Part shown: positions 8,668-17,148 of the stretch, in pieces
Position numbering within the stretch: the first letter of the stretch is position 1
How the letters are laid out: every line of letters starts with the position of its first letter
Assembly (NCBI GenBank): GCA_014655195.1
Contig: BNBH01000012.1
Coordinates: forward strand, 1-64,000
Reading direction: 5' to 3'
DNA from: Streptomyces cellulosae
GTDB lineage: Bacteria > Actinomycetota > Actinomycetes > Streptomycetales > Streptomycetaceae
DNA: 64,000 nt
Translations under genes and position numbers: made by a program
The notes under the pieces: model-generated
The model's input: only the letters and a program-made list of their open reading frames with translations
What the model was told of the DNA's origin: nothing
Databases searched by the model: none

Positions 8668-8696
8668 GGCGGGCCCGGACGGGGTCCGGGCCCGCC
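8668..8696. terminator. Terminator hairpin
   Basis: Perfect 13-bp stem (GGCGGGCCCGGAC / GTCCGGGCCCGCC) closed by GGG, between the TPR gene (ends 8646) and the convergent small cysteine protein (ends 8717). Confidence 0.8.
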
Positions 8697-8716
8697 GGCG
8701 GGGGCGGCCGTGGCTC

Positions 8717-8899
8717 TCAGCGGGACGCCACGACGGCCTGGAACGACTTCATGCAGGTGAAGCAGTGCCGGTCCGTCGTGTCGCGTCGTGGCGATTCCTC
8801 CTCCTTCTCCACCCCGCACAGCGTCGAGGTCTTGTCCGGGGTGAGAACGTGCCAGACCGGCTCCCCCGAAGTGTCTGCACCGCACCACATCTCGTGCAT
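8717..8899 (-). CDS. Small four-cysteine protein
   Basis: A 60-residue protein from ATG 8899 with GGAGG nine bases upstream. Cysteines are at 6, 28, 46 and 49. The last two form CFTC, so a C-x21-C-x17-C-x2-C zinc ribbon-like site is possible. The rest is soluble, with no signal peptide or membrane segment (MHEMWCGADTSG near the start, MKSFQAVVASR at the end). An in-frame ATG at 8938 would add 13 residues, but the ribosome site favours 8899. I do not recognise a named family. It is convergent with the TPR gene and divergent from the next small gene. Confidence 0.6.
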   Translation of the reverse strand: MHEMWCGADTSGEPVWHVLTPDKTSTLCGVEKEEESPRRDTTDRHCFTCMKSFQAVVASR

Positions 8900-9037
8900 T
8901 CCCAGCTCCCTCCGGGTAGGCATGGAGGCCGCTTCCATACCAGCACGGCGGGCGTCCGTCCGGCTCGTCCGGCGGGCCAGTCGGGTGACACGGGGTCCCG
9001 GCATGCATACGCGACGGCACGGACGGATCCTGGAGGG

Positions 9038-9250
9038 ATGAGGAAGCCTCCGATCGTGGTACACCCGCCGCTCGGCACGGGCGGCCGGCGCGTCACCGTG
9101 CGCGGAGAGATCGTCGGCCTCGCCTACTCCGACCGGGACGTCGTCGAGTTCCTGCGCCGGGTCGGCCTCCCCGAGGGCGAACGGCTCCTGGACGATTCCG
9201 CCTGGGTCAAGTGGGTCGGCGGCCGCGCACACGTCTACGACGCCGCATAG
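9038..9250 (+). CDS. Small hypothetical protein
   Basis: A 70-residue protein starting at ATG 9038 with GGAGGG directly upstream. It has a compact alpha/beta look: RRVTVRGEIVGLAYSDRDVV, then EFLRRVGLPE and a final WVKWVGGRAHVYDA strand. Typical soluble actinobacterial orphan; no signal peptide or metal motif. It is divergent from the four-cysteine protein, sharing about 140 bp of upstream DNA. Function unknown. Confidence 0.6.
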   Translation: MRKPPIVVHPPLGTGGRRVTVRGEIVGLAYSDRDVVEFLRRVGLPEGERLLDDSAWVKWVGGRAHVYDAA

Positions 9251-9362
9251 AGCGGCGGCGCCCCGAACCCGGAGCGCCGCCGAAGCCACCGTCAGCGCCG
9301 ACTCCGACGGTAACCGCACACGCCCGGGTACCCCGCCCGGGCGCCTCCATGCAGCGCCGCCC

Positions 9363-9511
9363 TGAGGCGCGGGGGACTGCGCGCCGAGCCTCCACCGGCC
9401 CGCGGGTACGCACCGAGCCCAAGCCCGCGGATGTCCCCGGTGCACGGTGGCGTAGACACCTCAGGGGCGCGGGGAACTGCGCGACAGATCCCGACCGGCC
9501 CGCGGTGACCC
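9363..9511 (+). repeat. Two copies of the GGGGCGCGGGGAACTGCGCG repeat
   Basis: The 445-bp gap 9251-9695 holds two copies of the dispersed repeat: a degenerate one from 9363 (GAGGCGCGGGGGACTGCGCG, then CTCCACCGGCCCGCGG) and a good one from 9472 (CAGGGGCGCGGGGAACTGCG, then GACCGGCCCGCGG). The same core recurs near 15 kb and 63 kb. The rest of the gap is C-rich noncoding sequence that must hold the promoter of the next gene. Confidence 0.8.
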
Positions 9512-9695
9512 CACCCCGCACACCCCCTCCCCACAAGACCGGTGATTTCACCGATCCCCACCCACCCCCACCCCACCGACAGTGGCACCGCCAGTCAAAG
9601 GCACCGCCCCCGGCAACCGCACGGCTCCCCAGCCCACGCAGTGACCCCGTGCACCGGCCGGCAGGGCGACCCCATGACAGAGAGGACCACTCGTC

Positions 9696-10598
9696 GTGCA
9701 GCAGCACCCCCACACCACCAGCCGCAGGACCGGCCGCCTGGCCGCCCTCACCGCGGCGCTCGCCGCCGTCGTCGGCCTCAGCACCCTCACCGGCCCCGGC
9801 GCCCACGCCGCCGACAACCCCTACGAGCGCGGCCCGGCCCCCACCGAGTCCAGCATCGAGGCCCTGCGCGGCCCCTACGCCGTCTCGCAGACCTCGGTCT
9901 CCCGGCTCTCCGCGACCGGCTTCGGCGGCGGCACGATCTACTACCCCACCACCACCGCCGACGGCACCTTCGGCGCGATCGCCATCTCGCCCGGGTACAC
10001 CGCCCTCGAGTCCTCCATCTCCTGGCTGGGCCCGCGCCTGGCCTCCCAGGGCTTCGTGGTGTTCACCATCGACACCCTCACCACCCTCGACCAGCCCGGC
10101 TCCCGCGGCGACCAGCTGCTGGCCGCGCTGGACTACCTCACCCAGCGCAGCTCCGTCCGCAACCGCGTCGACAGCAGCCGACTGGGCGTCATGGGCCACT
10201 CCATGGGCGGCGGAGGCTCCCTCGAAGCGGCCAAGACCCGGCCGTCCCTTCAGGCAGCCATCCCGCTGACGCCCTGGAACCTCGACAAGACCTGGCCCGA
10301 ACTTCGCACACCCACGCTGATCTTCGGCGCCGACGGCGACTCCGTCGCCCCGGTCGCGAGCCACGCCGAGCCGTTCTACAACAACCTGCCGTCCTCCCTG
10401 GACCGGGCGTACCTGGAGCTCAACAACGCCACGCACTTCACCCCGAACTCGTCGAACACGACGATCGCGAAGTACAGCGTTTCGTGGCTGAAGCGCTTCA
10501 TCGACAACGACACCCGGTACGAGCAGTTCCTCTGCCCGCTGCCGCAGCCGAGCCTGACCATCGAGGAGTCGCGCGGCAACTGCCCGCACACCTCCTGA
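9696..10598 (+). CDS. Secreted polyester hydrolase / cutinase (PET-hydrolase-like)
   Basis: A 300-residue alpha/beta hydrolase very like Thermobifida and other actinobacterial cutinases that act on polyesters. The signal peptide is residues 1-38 (cleavage AHA|AD), followed by NPYERGPAPT, the start of mature family members. The oxyanion residues are Y101 (SPGYTA) and M170. The triad is S169 (GHSMGG), D215 (GADGDSVAP) and H247 (ATHF). The spacings S-D 46, D-H 32 and S-W 25 (W194) match TfCut2 exactly. The C280/C296 pair forms the family C-terminal disulfide. H168 and F248 make it type I (cutinase-like) rather than Ideonella PETase-like. The start is GTG 9696 after GAGAGGA. Activity on cutin or PET is inferred by homology. 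Confidence 0.93.
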   Translation: MQQHPHTTSRRTGRLAALTAALAAVVGLSTLTGPGAHAADNPYERGPAPTESSIEALRGPYAVSQTSVSRLSATGFGGGTIYYPTTTADGTFGAIAISPGYTALESSISWLGPRLASQGFVVFTIDTLTTLDQPGSRGDQLLAALDYLTQRSSVRNRVDSSRLGVMGHSMGGGGSLEAAKTRPSLQAAIPLTPWNLDKTWPELRTPTLIFGADGDSVAPVASHAEPFYNNLPSSLDRAYLELNNATHFTPNSSNTTIAKYSVSWLKRFIDNDTRYEQFLCPLPQPSLTIEESRGNCPHTS

Positions 10599-10610
10599 CG
10601 CACACCCACC

Positions 10611-10643
10611 GGTGGCGGTCCGCGCACGGCGCGGGCCGCCACC
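10611..10643. terminator. Terminator hairpin
   Basis: 14-bp stem with one G-U pair (GGTGGCGGTCCGCG / CGCGGGCCGCCACC) and a 5-nt loop, 13 nt after the hydrolase stop. Confidence 0.8.
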
Positions 10644-10776
10644 GCCGTTGTGCGCGGGCACCGCGGGCGGCCGCCGTACTTGGGCCACGGCACAGTCCGG
10701 GGTGGACGTCACACCGCAAAAGCCGCTGGTGACACGACCGTTCATGTTTCATCCGTCGCCGGCCGTATACCTTCCG

Positions 10777-10804
10777 CGCGACCTTACGCGTGAGTAAGGT
10801 CGCG
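10777..10804 (+). promoter_or_regulatory. Palindrome over the ribosome site of the LuxR gene
   Basis: Perfect 11-bp inverted repeat CGCGACCTTAC-GCGTGA-GTAAGGTCGCG ending 3 nt before the ATG at 10808. The only Shine-Dalgarno-like bases (AAGG) are inside the right arm. It could be an operator for autoregulation or an mRNA hairpin that hides the ribosome site. Confidence 0.6.
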
Positions 10805-10807
10805 AGA

Positions 10808-13534
10808 ATGACCGGACACACGACCGCGCGGCAGCGGCTGACCGCCGAGCTGCTGGACGCGTTGCGCACCGACGGCGGCGTCCGTGTCGTGACCGGTGAA
10901 CCCGGTTGCGGCCGCACCACGTTCCTCGACCACGCCGCCCGCCTCTTCCGCGAGGGCCCGGTGCGGTACGTACACGCCGACGGCGCCGATGATTTGGAGG
11001 AAGCCCTCCGTACGGCCGGCCCGCTCCTCCTCTGCGTGGACGACGCCGACCTGTGGGACTCCCCGTCCCGAGCCGTACTCGCCCGTACCGCCGCACGCAT
11101 ACGGGCGTCGACCGTACGCACGGCGCTCCTGATGACGGTCGCCAACCACCGTCCCCCGCCCCCCGAACTGGCGGACCTGCCCCTCCTGCGCCTCGGCCCG
11201 CTCACCCCGGGCGACGCGGCGCCGCTGATCCGGGAGCGCGCGGAGGGCGCCGTCGCCCCCGCCGTACGGGAGGAGTTGATCATGGCGGCGGAGGGCAACC
11301 CCGCGTTGCTGCTGGCGCTGGTCCGGCGTCTGTCACCGGTCCAGCTGAGCGGGCGACGCGCCTTGCCGCGACCGTTGGTCGACGCCGAAGTACTGGCCGA
11401 CGTGGCCGGTGACCGCCTGCCCGACGACCCCGGCGGCCTGCTGCTGACGGCGGCGGCCGCCGCACGGGCGACGGGGGAGGAGGACGCGGACGCGGCACTC
11501 GTCCTCCGCGCGTGCCGCACGACAGGCAAGGATCTCCCGGACCTGCTGGCCCACACCGAGGGCCGGCTCCGCTTCCGCAGCACGCTGCTGGCCCGAGCGG
11601 TGTACGTCACCGCGCCCGCCGAACACCGCCGTGCGGCGCACCTCGCCCTGGCCGAGGCGGCGACGGACCCGGACGCCCTCCTCCCGCTTCTCCACCGCGC
11701 CTGGGCGGTCACCGCCCCCGCCCCCAGCACGGCGGCGTCCCTGTCCTCGGCGGCCACCGACCCGACATCGACGGCACCCCCCACCCTCCGCCGCAGGGCC
11801 CTGGCCCGCGCGGCCGACCTCACCCCGGACGAGGCGGAACGCGCCTGTCACCACCTTGCCGCCGCCGAGCAGGCACTCCTCGCCGGCCAGACCTCCGACG
11901 CCCTGCGCCTGCTGGACCGGGCACGCGGCCGTACCGCACCGGCCTCGGTGCGGGGAGGCGCGGAACTCCTGCGAGGCGCGGTACTCCTGGCCGACGGCCC
12001 GGTGGAGGACGCCCGCGAGTCCTTCCTCCTGGCGGCGGACCTCCTGCCCCCACCCGCGGCGGCCCGCGCCACCCTGGGCGCGGCGGATGCGGCCTGGTCC
12101 GCAGGCGACCCCACAGCCTGCCTGTCGGCCCTGGCCCCCACCCACACACCGCCAACACTCCCTCTTGCGGAGGCCTGCGTCCGAGTCCCACAAGAGAGTG
12201 GCGGGCAGTCGCCCCGCAGGGCGATGGGGGTCCCCCCGCTCGGGCGAAGCCGAGAGTGGGGGAGGGCGGGCGCCACGGCACCCCGCACGGAGCGCGCTGC
12301 CGCAGTGGCCGACCCCCACCGCGACCACCAGGACGGCATGCGCGCCGTCCTCCTGGCCCGCTTCGACCTGGCCGCCACCCCCCTCCGCCGCGTAGTGGAA
12401 ACCGGCCTCCAGGGCACCACCCCCGACCCCCTCCTCCGCGCGGCCGCAGCCGCACTCCTGCTCGGCGACATCCCCTCCGCCCGCCGCGCAGGCGCCCGCG
12501 CCCTCGCCGCCGCCCGTACCTCCGGCTCCGCCGCCCTCGAACCCCGCGCCCTCGAATACCTCGCCTACGCCGAACTCCGCGCCGGGCGCCACCAGTTGGC
12601 CCGCACACACGCCGAGGAGGGCCTGCGCACGGCCGAGCGCGCCGGGCAGTGCAACACCGCCGCCCACCACCACGCCGTCCTCGCCCTCGCCGCGTCCATC
12701 GAGGGCGAGGCGGACCTCGTGGCCGAGCACGCCGAGGCGGCCCTGAGCATCGCCCGCCGGCATGGGCTCGCCCAGGCCGCGACCCTCGCGCACTGGGCCG
12801 CCGCCCGCGCGGACCTCGGCGCCGGCCGGCCGGCCGAGGCGGCGCAGCGGCTCGGCCCGCTGGTCCGCCCCGGCGCCCGCCGCGGCCACTTCGCGGTGTG
12901 GATGCTCGCCGCTCCCTGCTTCGTGGAGGCCGCCGCGTCCGCCGGACGCCCCCAGTACGCGGCGGGGGTCGTGGAGGACTTCGCCCTGTGGGCGGCCTGC
13001 GGCGCCGACCCGCAGGCGCCCTCCCAACTCCTCCGCTGCCGCGCCCTCCTGGCCGGCCCCGACACCGCCGACGAGCTGTACCTCCGCGCCCTCGACCGGC
13101 ACGACGACACCGCCGGCGACTTCGAACGCGCCCGCACCGAACTCCTCTACGGCAAGTGGCTCCGCCGCAGACGCCGCCTCCGCGAGGCCCGTACCCGTCT
13201 GGAGGAGGCCCGCCTCGGCTTCGAACGCTGCGGCGCCCGCCTCTGGGCGCAGCAGGCCGCCGCCGAACTCCGCGCCGGCGGCGCCGCCCCGTCGGCCGCC
13301 CCCGCCACGGCCTCCGGCGCCGGCGACCTCGCCCGCCTCACCCCGCAACAGCTGCGGATCGCCCGGTACGTCGCCGCGGGAGCCACCAACCGGGAGGTGG
13401 CCCTCAGCCTCTCCGTGAGCACCCGCACCGTCGACTACCACCTGCGGAACGTGTTCGCCACGCTCGGCCTCCGTTCCCGGGTCGAGCTGGTGCGTCTGGT
13501 CGAGCAGGAGGAAAAGACCGGTGCACGACTCTAG
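10808..13534 (+). CDS. LuxR-family regulator of the large ATP-binding (LAL/MalT-like) type
   Basis: A 908-residue LAL regulator. The N-terminal AAA-type ATPase has Walker A GEPGCGRT (30-37) and Walker B LLLCVDDADL (73-82). The middle is a long TPR-like helical region (about 330-800). The C terminus is a LuxR/GerE helix-turn-helix (LTPQQLRIARYVAAGATNRE to VDYHLRNVFATLGLRSR). Such proteins activate catabolic or antibiotic genes on ligand and ATP binding. ATG 10808 is taken as start; a GTG at 10790 lies in the palindrome. A repeat element near 12.2 kb adds about 30 low-complexity residues (around 460-490). The PucR-type regulator follows 143 bp downstream. The target is unknown; the divergent or nearby secreted hydrolase is one candidate. 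Confidence 0.88.
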   Translation: MTGHTTARQRLTAELLDALRTDGGVRVVTGEPGCGRTTFLDHAARLFREGPVRYVHADGADDLEEALRTAGPLLLCVDDADLWDSPSRAVLARTAARIRASTVRTALLMTVANHRPPPPELADLPLLRLGPLTPGDAAPLIRERAEGAVAPAVREELIMAAEGNPALLLALVRRLSPVQLSGRRALPRPLVDAEVLADVAGDRLPDDPGGLLLTAAAAARATGEEDADAALVLRACRTTGKDLPDLLAHTEGRLRFRSTLLARAVYVTAPAEHRRAAHLALAEAATDPDALLPLLHRAWAVTAPAPSTAASLSSAATDPTSTAPPTLRRRALARAADLTPDEAERACHHLAAAEQALLAGQTSDALRLLDRARGRTAPASVRGGAELLRGAVLLADGPVEDARESFLLAADLLPPPAAARATLGAADAAWSAGDPTACLSALAPTHTPPTLPLAEACVRVPQESGGQSPRRAMGVPPLGRSREWGRAGATAPRTERAAAVADPHRDHQDGMRAVLLARFDLAATPLRRVVETGLQGTTPDPLLRAAAAALLLGDIPSARRAGARALAAARTSGSAALEPRALEYLAYAELRAGRHQLARTHAEEGLRTAERAGQCNTAAHHHAVLALAASIEGEADLVAEHAEAALSIARRHGLAQAATLAHWAAARADLGAGRPAEAAQRLGPLVRPGARRGHFAVWMLAAPCFVEAAASAGRPQYAAGVVEDFALWAACGADPQAPSQLLRCRALLAGPDTADELYLRALDRHDDTAGDFERARTELLYGKWLRRRRRLREARTRLEEARLGFERCGARLWAQQAAAELRAGGAAPSAAPATASGAGDLARLTPQQLRIARYVAAGATNREVALSLSVSTRTVDYHLRNVFATLGLRSRVELVRLVEQEEKTGARL
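12190..12272 (+). repeat. Repetitive palindromic element inserted in frame in the LuxR gene
   Basis: The segment contains a short hairpin, GGCGGGCAGTCGCCCCGC, and then the stem CCCCCGCTCGG-gcgaag-CCGAG-AGTGGGGG, with GATGGGGGTCCCCCCGCT before it. This is a type of palindromic repeat often found between Streptomyces genes. Here it lies inside the coding region and is read as low-complexity protein (PRRAMGVPPLGRSREWGRAG) without breaking the frame. Confidence 0.6.
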
Positions 13535-13600
13535 GGACCGACCGGACGGTATGCCATCCTTCGGGGCAGGACGAGTCCGACGGCGGCCGGCCCGCGGGCT

Positions 13601-13629
13601 CCCCGTACCTGCCGGGCGCCGGTACGGGG
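13601..13629. promoter_or_regulatory. Inverted repeat upstream of PucR-type regulator
   Basis: 9-bp perfect arms CCCCGTACC / GGTACGGGG separated by 11 nt, lying 67 nt after the LuxR-gene stop and 49 nt before the PucR-type start. It could be the terminator of the first gene or an operator of the second. Confidence 0.45.
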
Positions 13630-13677
13630 CCGCCGCACGGGCACCGCCCGACAGCCCGACCCTGGGGGGAATGCGCG

Positions 13678-14949
13678 ATGCCTCACGCCGTACGGCCACG
13701 AACCCTGCTGCGTCCCGGACCCGTGCCCGCACCCCGGTCGCGGACGCCACGCGTGCGGTCGCTGATCGACGCGGACGCGCTGCGCGTGCTGCACCGGGCC
13801 GCCCGCGTCCTGCTCGACGACCTGCCGCAGCTCACCGACCGGCTGGTCGCCGTGCTCCAGGAGCAGGAGCCGGCCTACCGCACCGCCGTGGAGGGCGACG
13901 CCGTCGCCACCTGGCAGGAGGTGCACCGCTCGCTGCGGCACAGCATCTCCTCGCTGCTGGATCCGCGGGGCGCCCGGGACGGGGCGCGCCGCTGCTCCTG
14001 GAAGATCGGCGCCTGCCGCGCCGAGCAGGGACTGCCGCTGGACGCGGTGCTGCACGCCTTCCGGCTGGGCGGCTCGCTGGTGTGGCAGGGCCTGGTCGAC
14101 GAGACGTCGCGGGCGGCGCCGGAGGACGTACGGCTGCTGGTGCATGTCGCGTCCGACGTGTGGGACTTCGTCGACGAGCACTGCACGATCGTCGCGGACG
14201 CCTACCGGCAGACCGAGCGGCAGATGGCGTGGCGAAGGGAGAACAGGGTGCGGCTGCTGGCCGCGGCGCTGCTGGACGGCACCAGCAGGATCGCCGACCT
14301 GCCCGAGGCCGCGGAGGCGCTGGACCTGCCCGAGCACGGCCGGTACGTCGTCGTCGCCGTCGAGGGGACGCGGTCCCCGGGTTGTACGGGCGCCCAGGCG
14401 GCCCTCGCCCCGGGTGTGCGCGTGCACTGGCACACCGGTGTGGACGCCGACCACGGCATCGTCCTCGTCGAGGGCGACGAGGCGGCGCTCGTCCCGGACG
14501 AGCAGCCGCCCGGGGTGCGGGTGGGCGTCAGCGGGACGGTCGAGGGACTGGCCGCCCTGGGGGAGGCGCGCCGGCAGGCGGACACGGCGCTGCGGCTGTG
14601 CCCCGGGGCGGGCGGCACGGTCCGGTTGAAGGAGCACCTGCCGGCGGCGCTGGTCGCGTCGAACCCGGACCTCGCCGCGGCGCTGTCCGACCGGCTCCTC
14701 GGCCCCCTGGCCGCTCTGGAACCCGCCGACGCCGAGGTCCTCCTCGACACCCTCGCCACCTGGCTGGCCTGCGACGGCTCCGCCCAGCGCGCCGGCCGCC
14801 GCCTCTACTGCCACCGCAACACGGTCCTCAACCGCCTCCGCCGCTACGAACAACTGACAGGCCGCAACCTCTCCCGCCCCACAGACCTGGTCGAAACGAC
14901 CCTGGCCCTGACAGCCCACAACCTCCTCAACCCCACACGCGCAACGTAA
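13678..14949 (+). CDS. PucR/CdaR-type helix-turn-helix regulator
   Basis: A 423-residue transcription regulator. The N-terminal half is a helical sensor domain (LIDADALRVLHRAARVLLDD onward, resembling the RsbT-co-antagonist/PucR N domain), with a GGDEF-like region in the middle. The C terminus holds the PucR-type HTH, seen as LYCHRNTVLNRLRRYEQLTG followed by NLSRPTDLVETTLAL. The start is ATG 13678 with GGGGGGA about 7 nt upstream. There is no membrane segment. This family responds to metabolites and often controls nitrogen or secondary metabolism. It may control the branched-chain amino-acid transporter operon beginning at 15536 on the same strand, but a repeat array separates them and no operator is evident. 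Regulon unknown. Confidence 0.87.
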   Translation: MPHAVRPRTLLRPGPVPAPRSRTPRVRSLIDADALRVLHRAARVLLDDLPQLTDRLVAVLQEQEPAYRTAVEGDAVATWQEVHRSLRHSISSLLDPRGARDGARRCSWKIGACRAEQGLPLDAVLHAFRLGGSLVWQGLVDETSRAAPEDVRLLVHVASDVWDFVDEHCTIVADAYRQTERQMAWRRENRVRLLAAALLDGTSRIADLPEAAEALDLPEHGRYVVVAVEGTRSPGCTGAQAALAPGVRVHWHTGVDADHGIVLVEGDEAALVPDEQPPGVRVGVSGTVEGLAALGEARRQADTALRLCPGAGGTVRLKEHLPAALVASNPDLAAALSDRLLGPLAALEPADAEVLLDTLATWLACDGSAQRAGRRLYCHRNTVLNRLRRYEQLTGRNLSRPTDLVETTLALTAHNLLNPTRAT

Positions 14950-14958
14950 AGCGCCCCC

Positions 14959-15340
14959 AAGGGGCGCGGGGAACTGCGCGCCCAGCCCCCACCGCCCCGC
15001 GCCCGCGCCCACAACAGAACCACCCCGCCCCAGACACGCGGATCCACTGACCGCCCCGCAGCGACACGCCCAAGGGGCGCGGGGAGCTGCGCGCCCAGCC
15101 CTCACCGCCCCGCGCCCGCGACACAACAGAACCACCCCGCCCCAGACACGCGGATCCACTGACCGCCCCGCAGCGACGCCCCCAAGGGGCGCGGGGAGCT
15201 GCGCGCCCAGCCGCCACCGCCCCGCGCCCGCGACACAACAGAGCACGCGGATCCACTGACCGCCCCGCAGCCAGACGTGCTCAAAGGGGCGCGGGGAACT
15301 GCGCGACCAACCTCCACCGGCCCGCGGCCGCCCGCGAACA
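14959..15340 (+). repeat. Tandem array of four ~112-bp units
   Basis: Four head-to-tail copies begin at 14959, 15072, 15184 and 15284 (periods 113, 112 and 100). Each opens with AAGGGGCGCGGGGA(A/G)CTGCG, then a CACCGCCCCGCGCCCGCG stretch; the first three continue through ACGCGGATCCACTGACCGCC. The last unit diverges to the CACCGGCCCGCGGCCG form seen elsewhere. The core is the same dispersed repeat as at 9.4 and 63 kb. Noncoding. Confidence 0.9.
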
Positions 15341-15535
15341 GAGCCGACCCGCCCCTTGGGCGCACCAAACCAACAAGCCCCCGCATGGGCACCCGCACAA
15401 CCCGCCCCCACCCCCATTGGTACACCGCAGCGTGCACCCCCGGACCGCTGTACCCCCTCCCCACCCCCGTGCTGTCGTAAGCACCCCTTCCCCCGAAGCC
15501 GTCGCGACCCCACGCGACGACCCCGAGGAGTCGTG
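15341..15535 (+). other. Noncoding leader of the liv operon
   Basis: Highly C-rich noncoding sequence between the repeat array and the first transporter gene. The promoter must lie here or in the array, but I see no convincing -35/-10 pair. GAGGAG at about 15525 is the ribosome site of the next gene. Confidence 0.4.
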
Positions 15536-16321
15536 ATGCCCGAAGCACCACCGGACGGTGGCGGCCCCACCCTCCACGTCGAGAACGTCGACGTGACCTA
15601 CGGCCGCGCCCTGTCCGCCCTCCGCTCCGTGTCCCTGACCGTGCCGCCCGCCACGGTCGTGGCCCTGCTCGGTGCGAACGGCGCCGGCAAGACCACGCTG
15701 CTGCGCGCCGTCTCCGGCACGCTCCGCCTGCACCGCGGCGCGGTCACGGCCGGCCGTATCCGCTACGGCGACACGGAGCTCGACGGCAAGGACCCGGTCG
15801 CCGCGGTCCGCACCGGCGTCGTCCAAGTACCCGAGGGACGGCGGGTGTTCGCCGGGCTGTCCGTCGACGAGAACCTCCGCTCCGGCGGCCTCGGCCTCGG
15901 CCGCCGCGGACGCGCCCAGGTCCAGGAGGCCCGCGACCGCGTCTTCACGCTCTTCCCCCGGCTCGCCGAACGCACCCACCAGCAGGCAGGCCTGCTGTCC
16001 GGCGGTGAGCAGCAGATGCTCGCGATCGGCCGCGCCCTGATGGCCGCGCCCCGCCTGCTGCTCCTGGACGAGCCCTCCCTGGGCCTCGCCCCGCAGATGG
16101 TGCACCGCATCGCGGAGGTGATCCGCGAGATCAACGAACAGGGCACCGCCGTGCTCCTCGTCGAGCAGAACGCCGGCATGGCGCTCTCCCTCGCGAGCCA
16201 CGCCCACGTACTCGAAGTGGGGGAGACCCGCCTGTCCGGCCCCGCCGGGGAACTCGCCCGCACCGACGCCGTACGCCGCCTCTACCTGGGCGAGTCGGCA
16301 CAGGACCAGGGGGCGGCGTGA
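15536..16321 (+). CDS. livF: Branched-chain amino-acid ABC transporter ATPase
   Basis: A 261-residue ABC ATPase of the HAAT family. Walker A is GANGAGKT (46-53), the signature LSGGEQQ (154-160) and Walker B LLLLDEP (174-180), then the switch histidine is replaced by LVEQN as is usual for LivF. The PEGRRVFAGLSVDENL segment is typical of LivF. The start is ATG 15536 with GAGGAG upstream. It is the first gene of a five-gene operon, and its stop overlaps the next start (GTGA). It powers uptake of leucine, isoleucine, valine or related hydrophobic amides from the inner face of the membrane. Confidence 0.93.
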   Translation: MPEAPPDGGGPTLHVENVDVTYGRALSALRSVSLTVPPATVVALLGANGAGKTTLLRAVSGTLRLHRGAVTAGRIRYGDTELDGKDPVAAVRTGVVQVPEGRRVFAGLSVDENLRSGGLGLGRRGRAQVQEARDRVFTLFPRLAERTHQQAGLLSGGEQQMLAIGRALMAAPRLLLLDEPSLGLAPQMVHRIAEVIREINEQGTAVLLVEQNAGMALSLASHAHVLEVGETRLSGPAGELARTDAVRRLYLGESAQDQGAA

Positions 16322-17148
16322 ACGACCGCACCACCAGGACCCGCGCCGGCGGAACCAGCACCACCGCCCCGCCCGAACTCACCGTCCGCGACGTCACCGT
16401 CCGCTTCGCCGGCCTCACCGCCCTCGACGGGGTGTCCTTCACCGTCGCCCCCGGATCGGTGCACGCGCTCATCGGCCCGAACGGCGCGGGCAAGTCCACG
16501 TGCTTCAACGTGCTGTCCGGCCTGTGCCGCCCCGACGCCGGCGCCGTCACCCTCGGCGGCACGGAGCTGACCCGGCTCGCCCCGCACCGCATCGCCGCGC
16601 TCGGCGTGGCCCGTACCTTCCAGAACATCGTCACCACCCAGGGCACCGTCGCCGACAACCTGATGCTCGGCCGGCACGCCCTCACCCGCGCCGGGTTCAC
16701 CGCGAGCGCCCTGCGGCTGCCGGGCGCCCGGCGCGAACAGCGCGAGCACCTCGCCCGCGCCCGCGAGATCGCCGAACTCACCGGCCTCGGAAACCACTTC
16801 GACGCACCGGTCGGCCTGCTGTCCTACGGCGACCGCAAGCGCGTCGAACTCGCCCGCGCCCTCTGCCTGGAGCCCCGTGTGCTGCTGCTCGACGAACCGG
16901 TGGCCGGCATGAACGCCGCCGAACGCGCCCGCACCGCCGAGGTGGTGGCGCAGCTGCGCGCCGAACTCGGCCTGTCCGTGGTTCTCGTGGAGCACGACAT
17001 GGGTCTGGTGATGCGTCTCGCCGACGAGGTCACCGTGCTGGACTTCGGCCGGCCCATCGCGCACGGCACCCCCGACGAGGTCCGCCGGGACCCGGAGGTC
17101 CTGCGCGCCTACCTCGGCACCGACGCGACCGGGGAGGACGCGGCATGA
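16318..17148 (+). CDS. livG: Branched-chain amino-acid ABC transporter ATPase
   Basis: A 276-residue second HAAT ATPase. The Walker A is GPNGAGKS (53-60); LLSYGDRKRVELARAL carries the degenerate LivG signature, and VLLLDEPVAGMNAAE the Walker B. RTFQNI, typical of LivG, follows the Q-loop region. The first 20 residues are a Thr/Arg-rich extension before the ABC domain. The start is GTG 16318 inside the livF stop (GTGA), and its end overlaps livH by 4 bp. Paired with LivF as a heterodimeric motor. Confidence 0.92.
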   Translation: MNDRTTRTRAGGTSTTAPPELTVRDVTVRFAGLTALDGVSFTVAPGSVHALIGPNGAGKSTCFNVLSGLCRPDAGAVTLGGTELTRLAPHRIAALGVARTFQNIVTTQGTVADNLMLGRHALTRAGFTASALRLPGARREQREHLARAREIAELTGLGNHFDAPVGLLSYGDRKRVELARALCLEPRVLLLDEPVAGMNAAERARTAEVVAQLRAELGLSVVLVEHDMGLVMRLADEVTVLDFGRPIAHGTPDEVRRDPEVLRAYLGTDATGEDAA

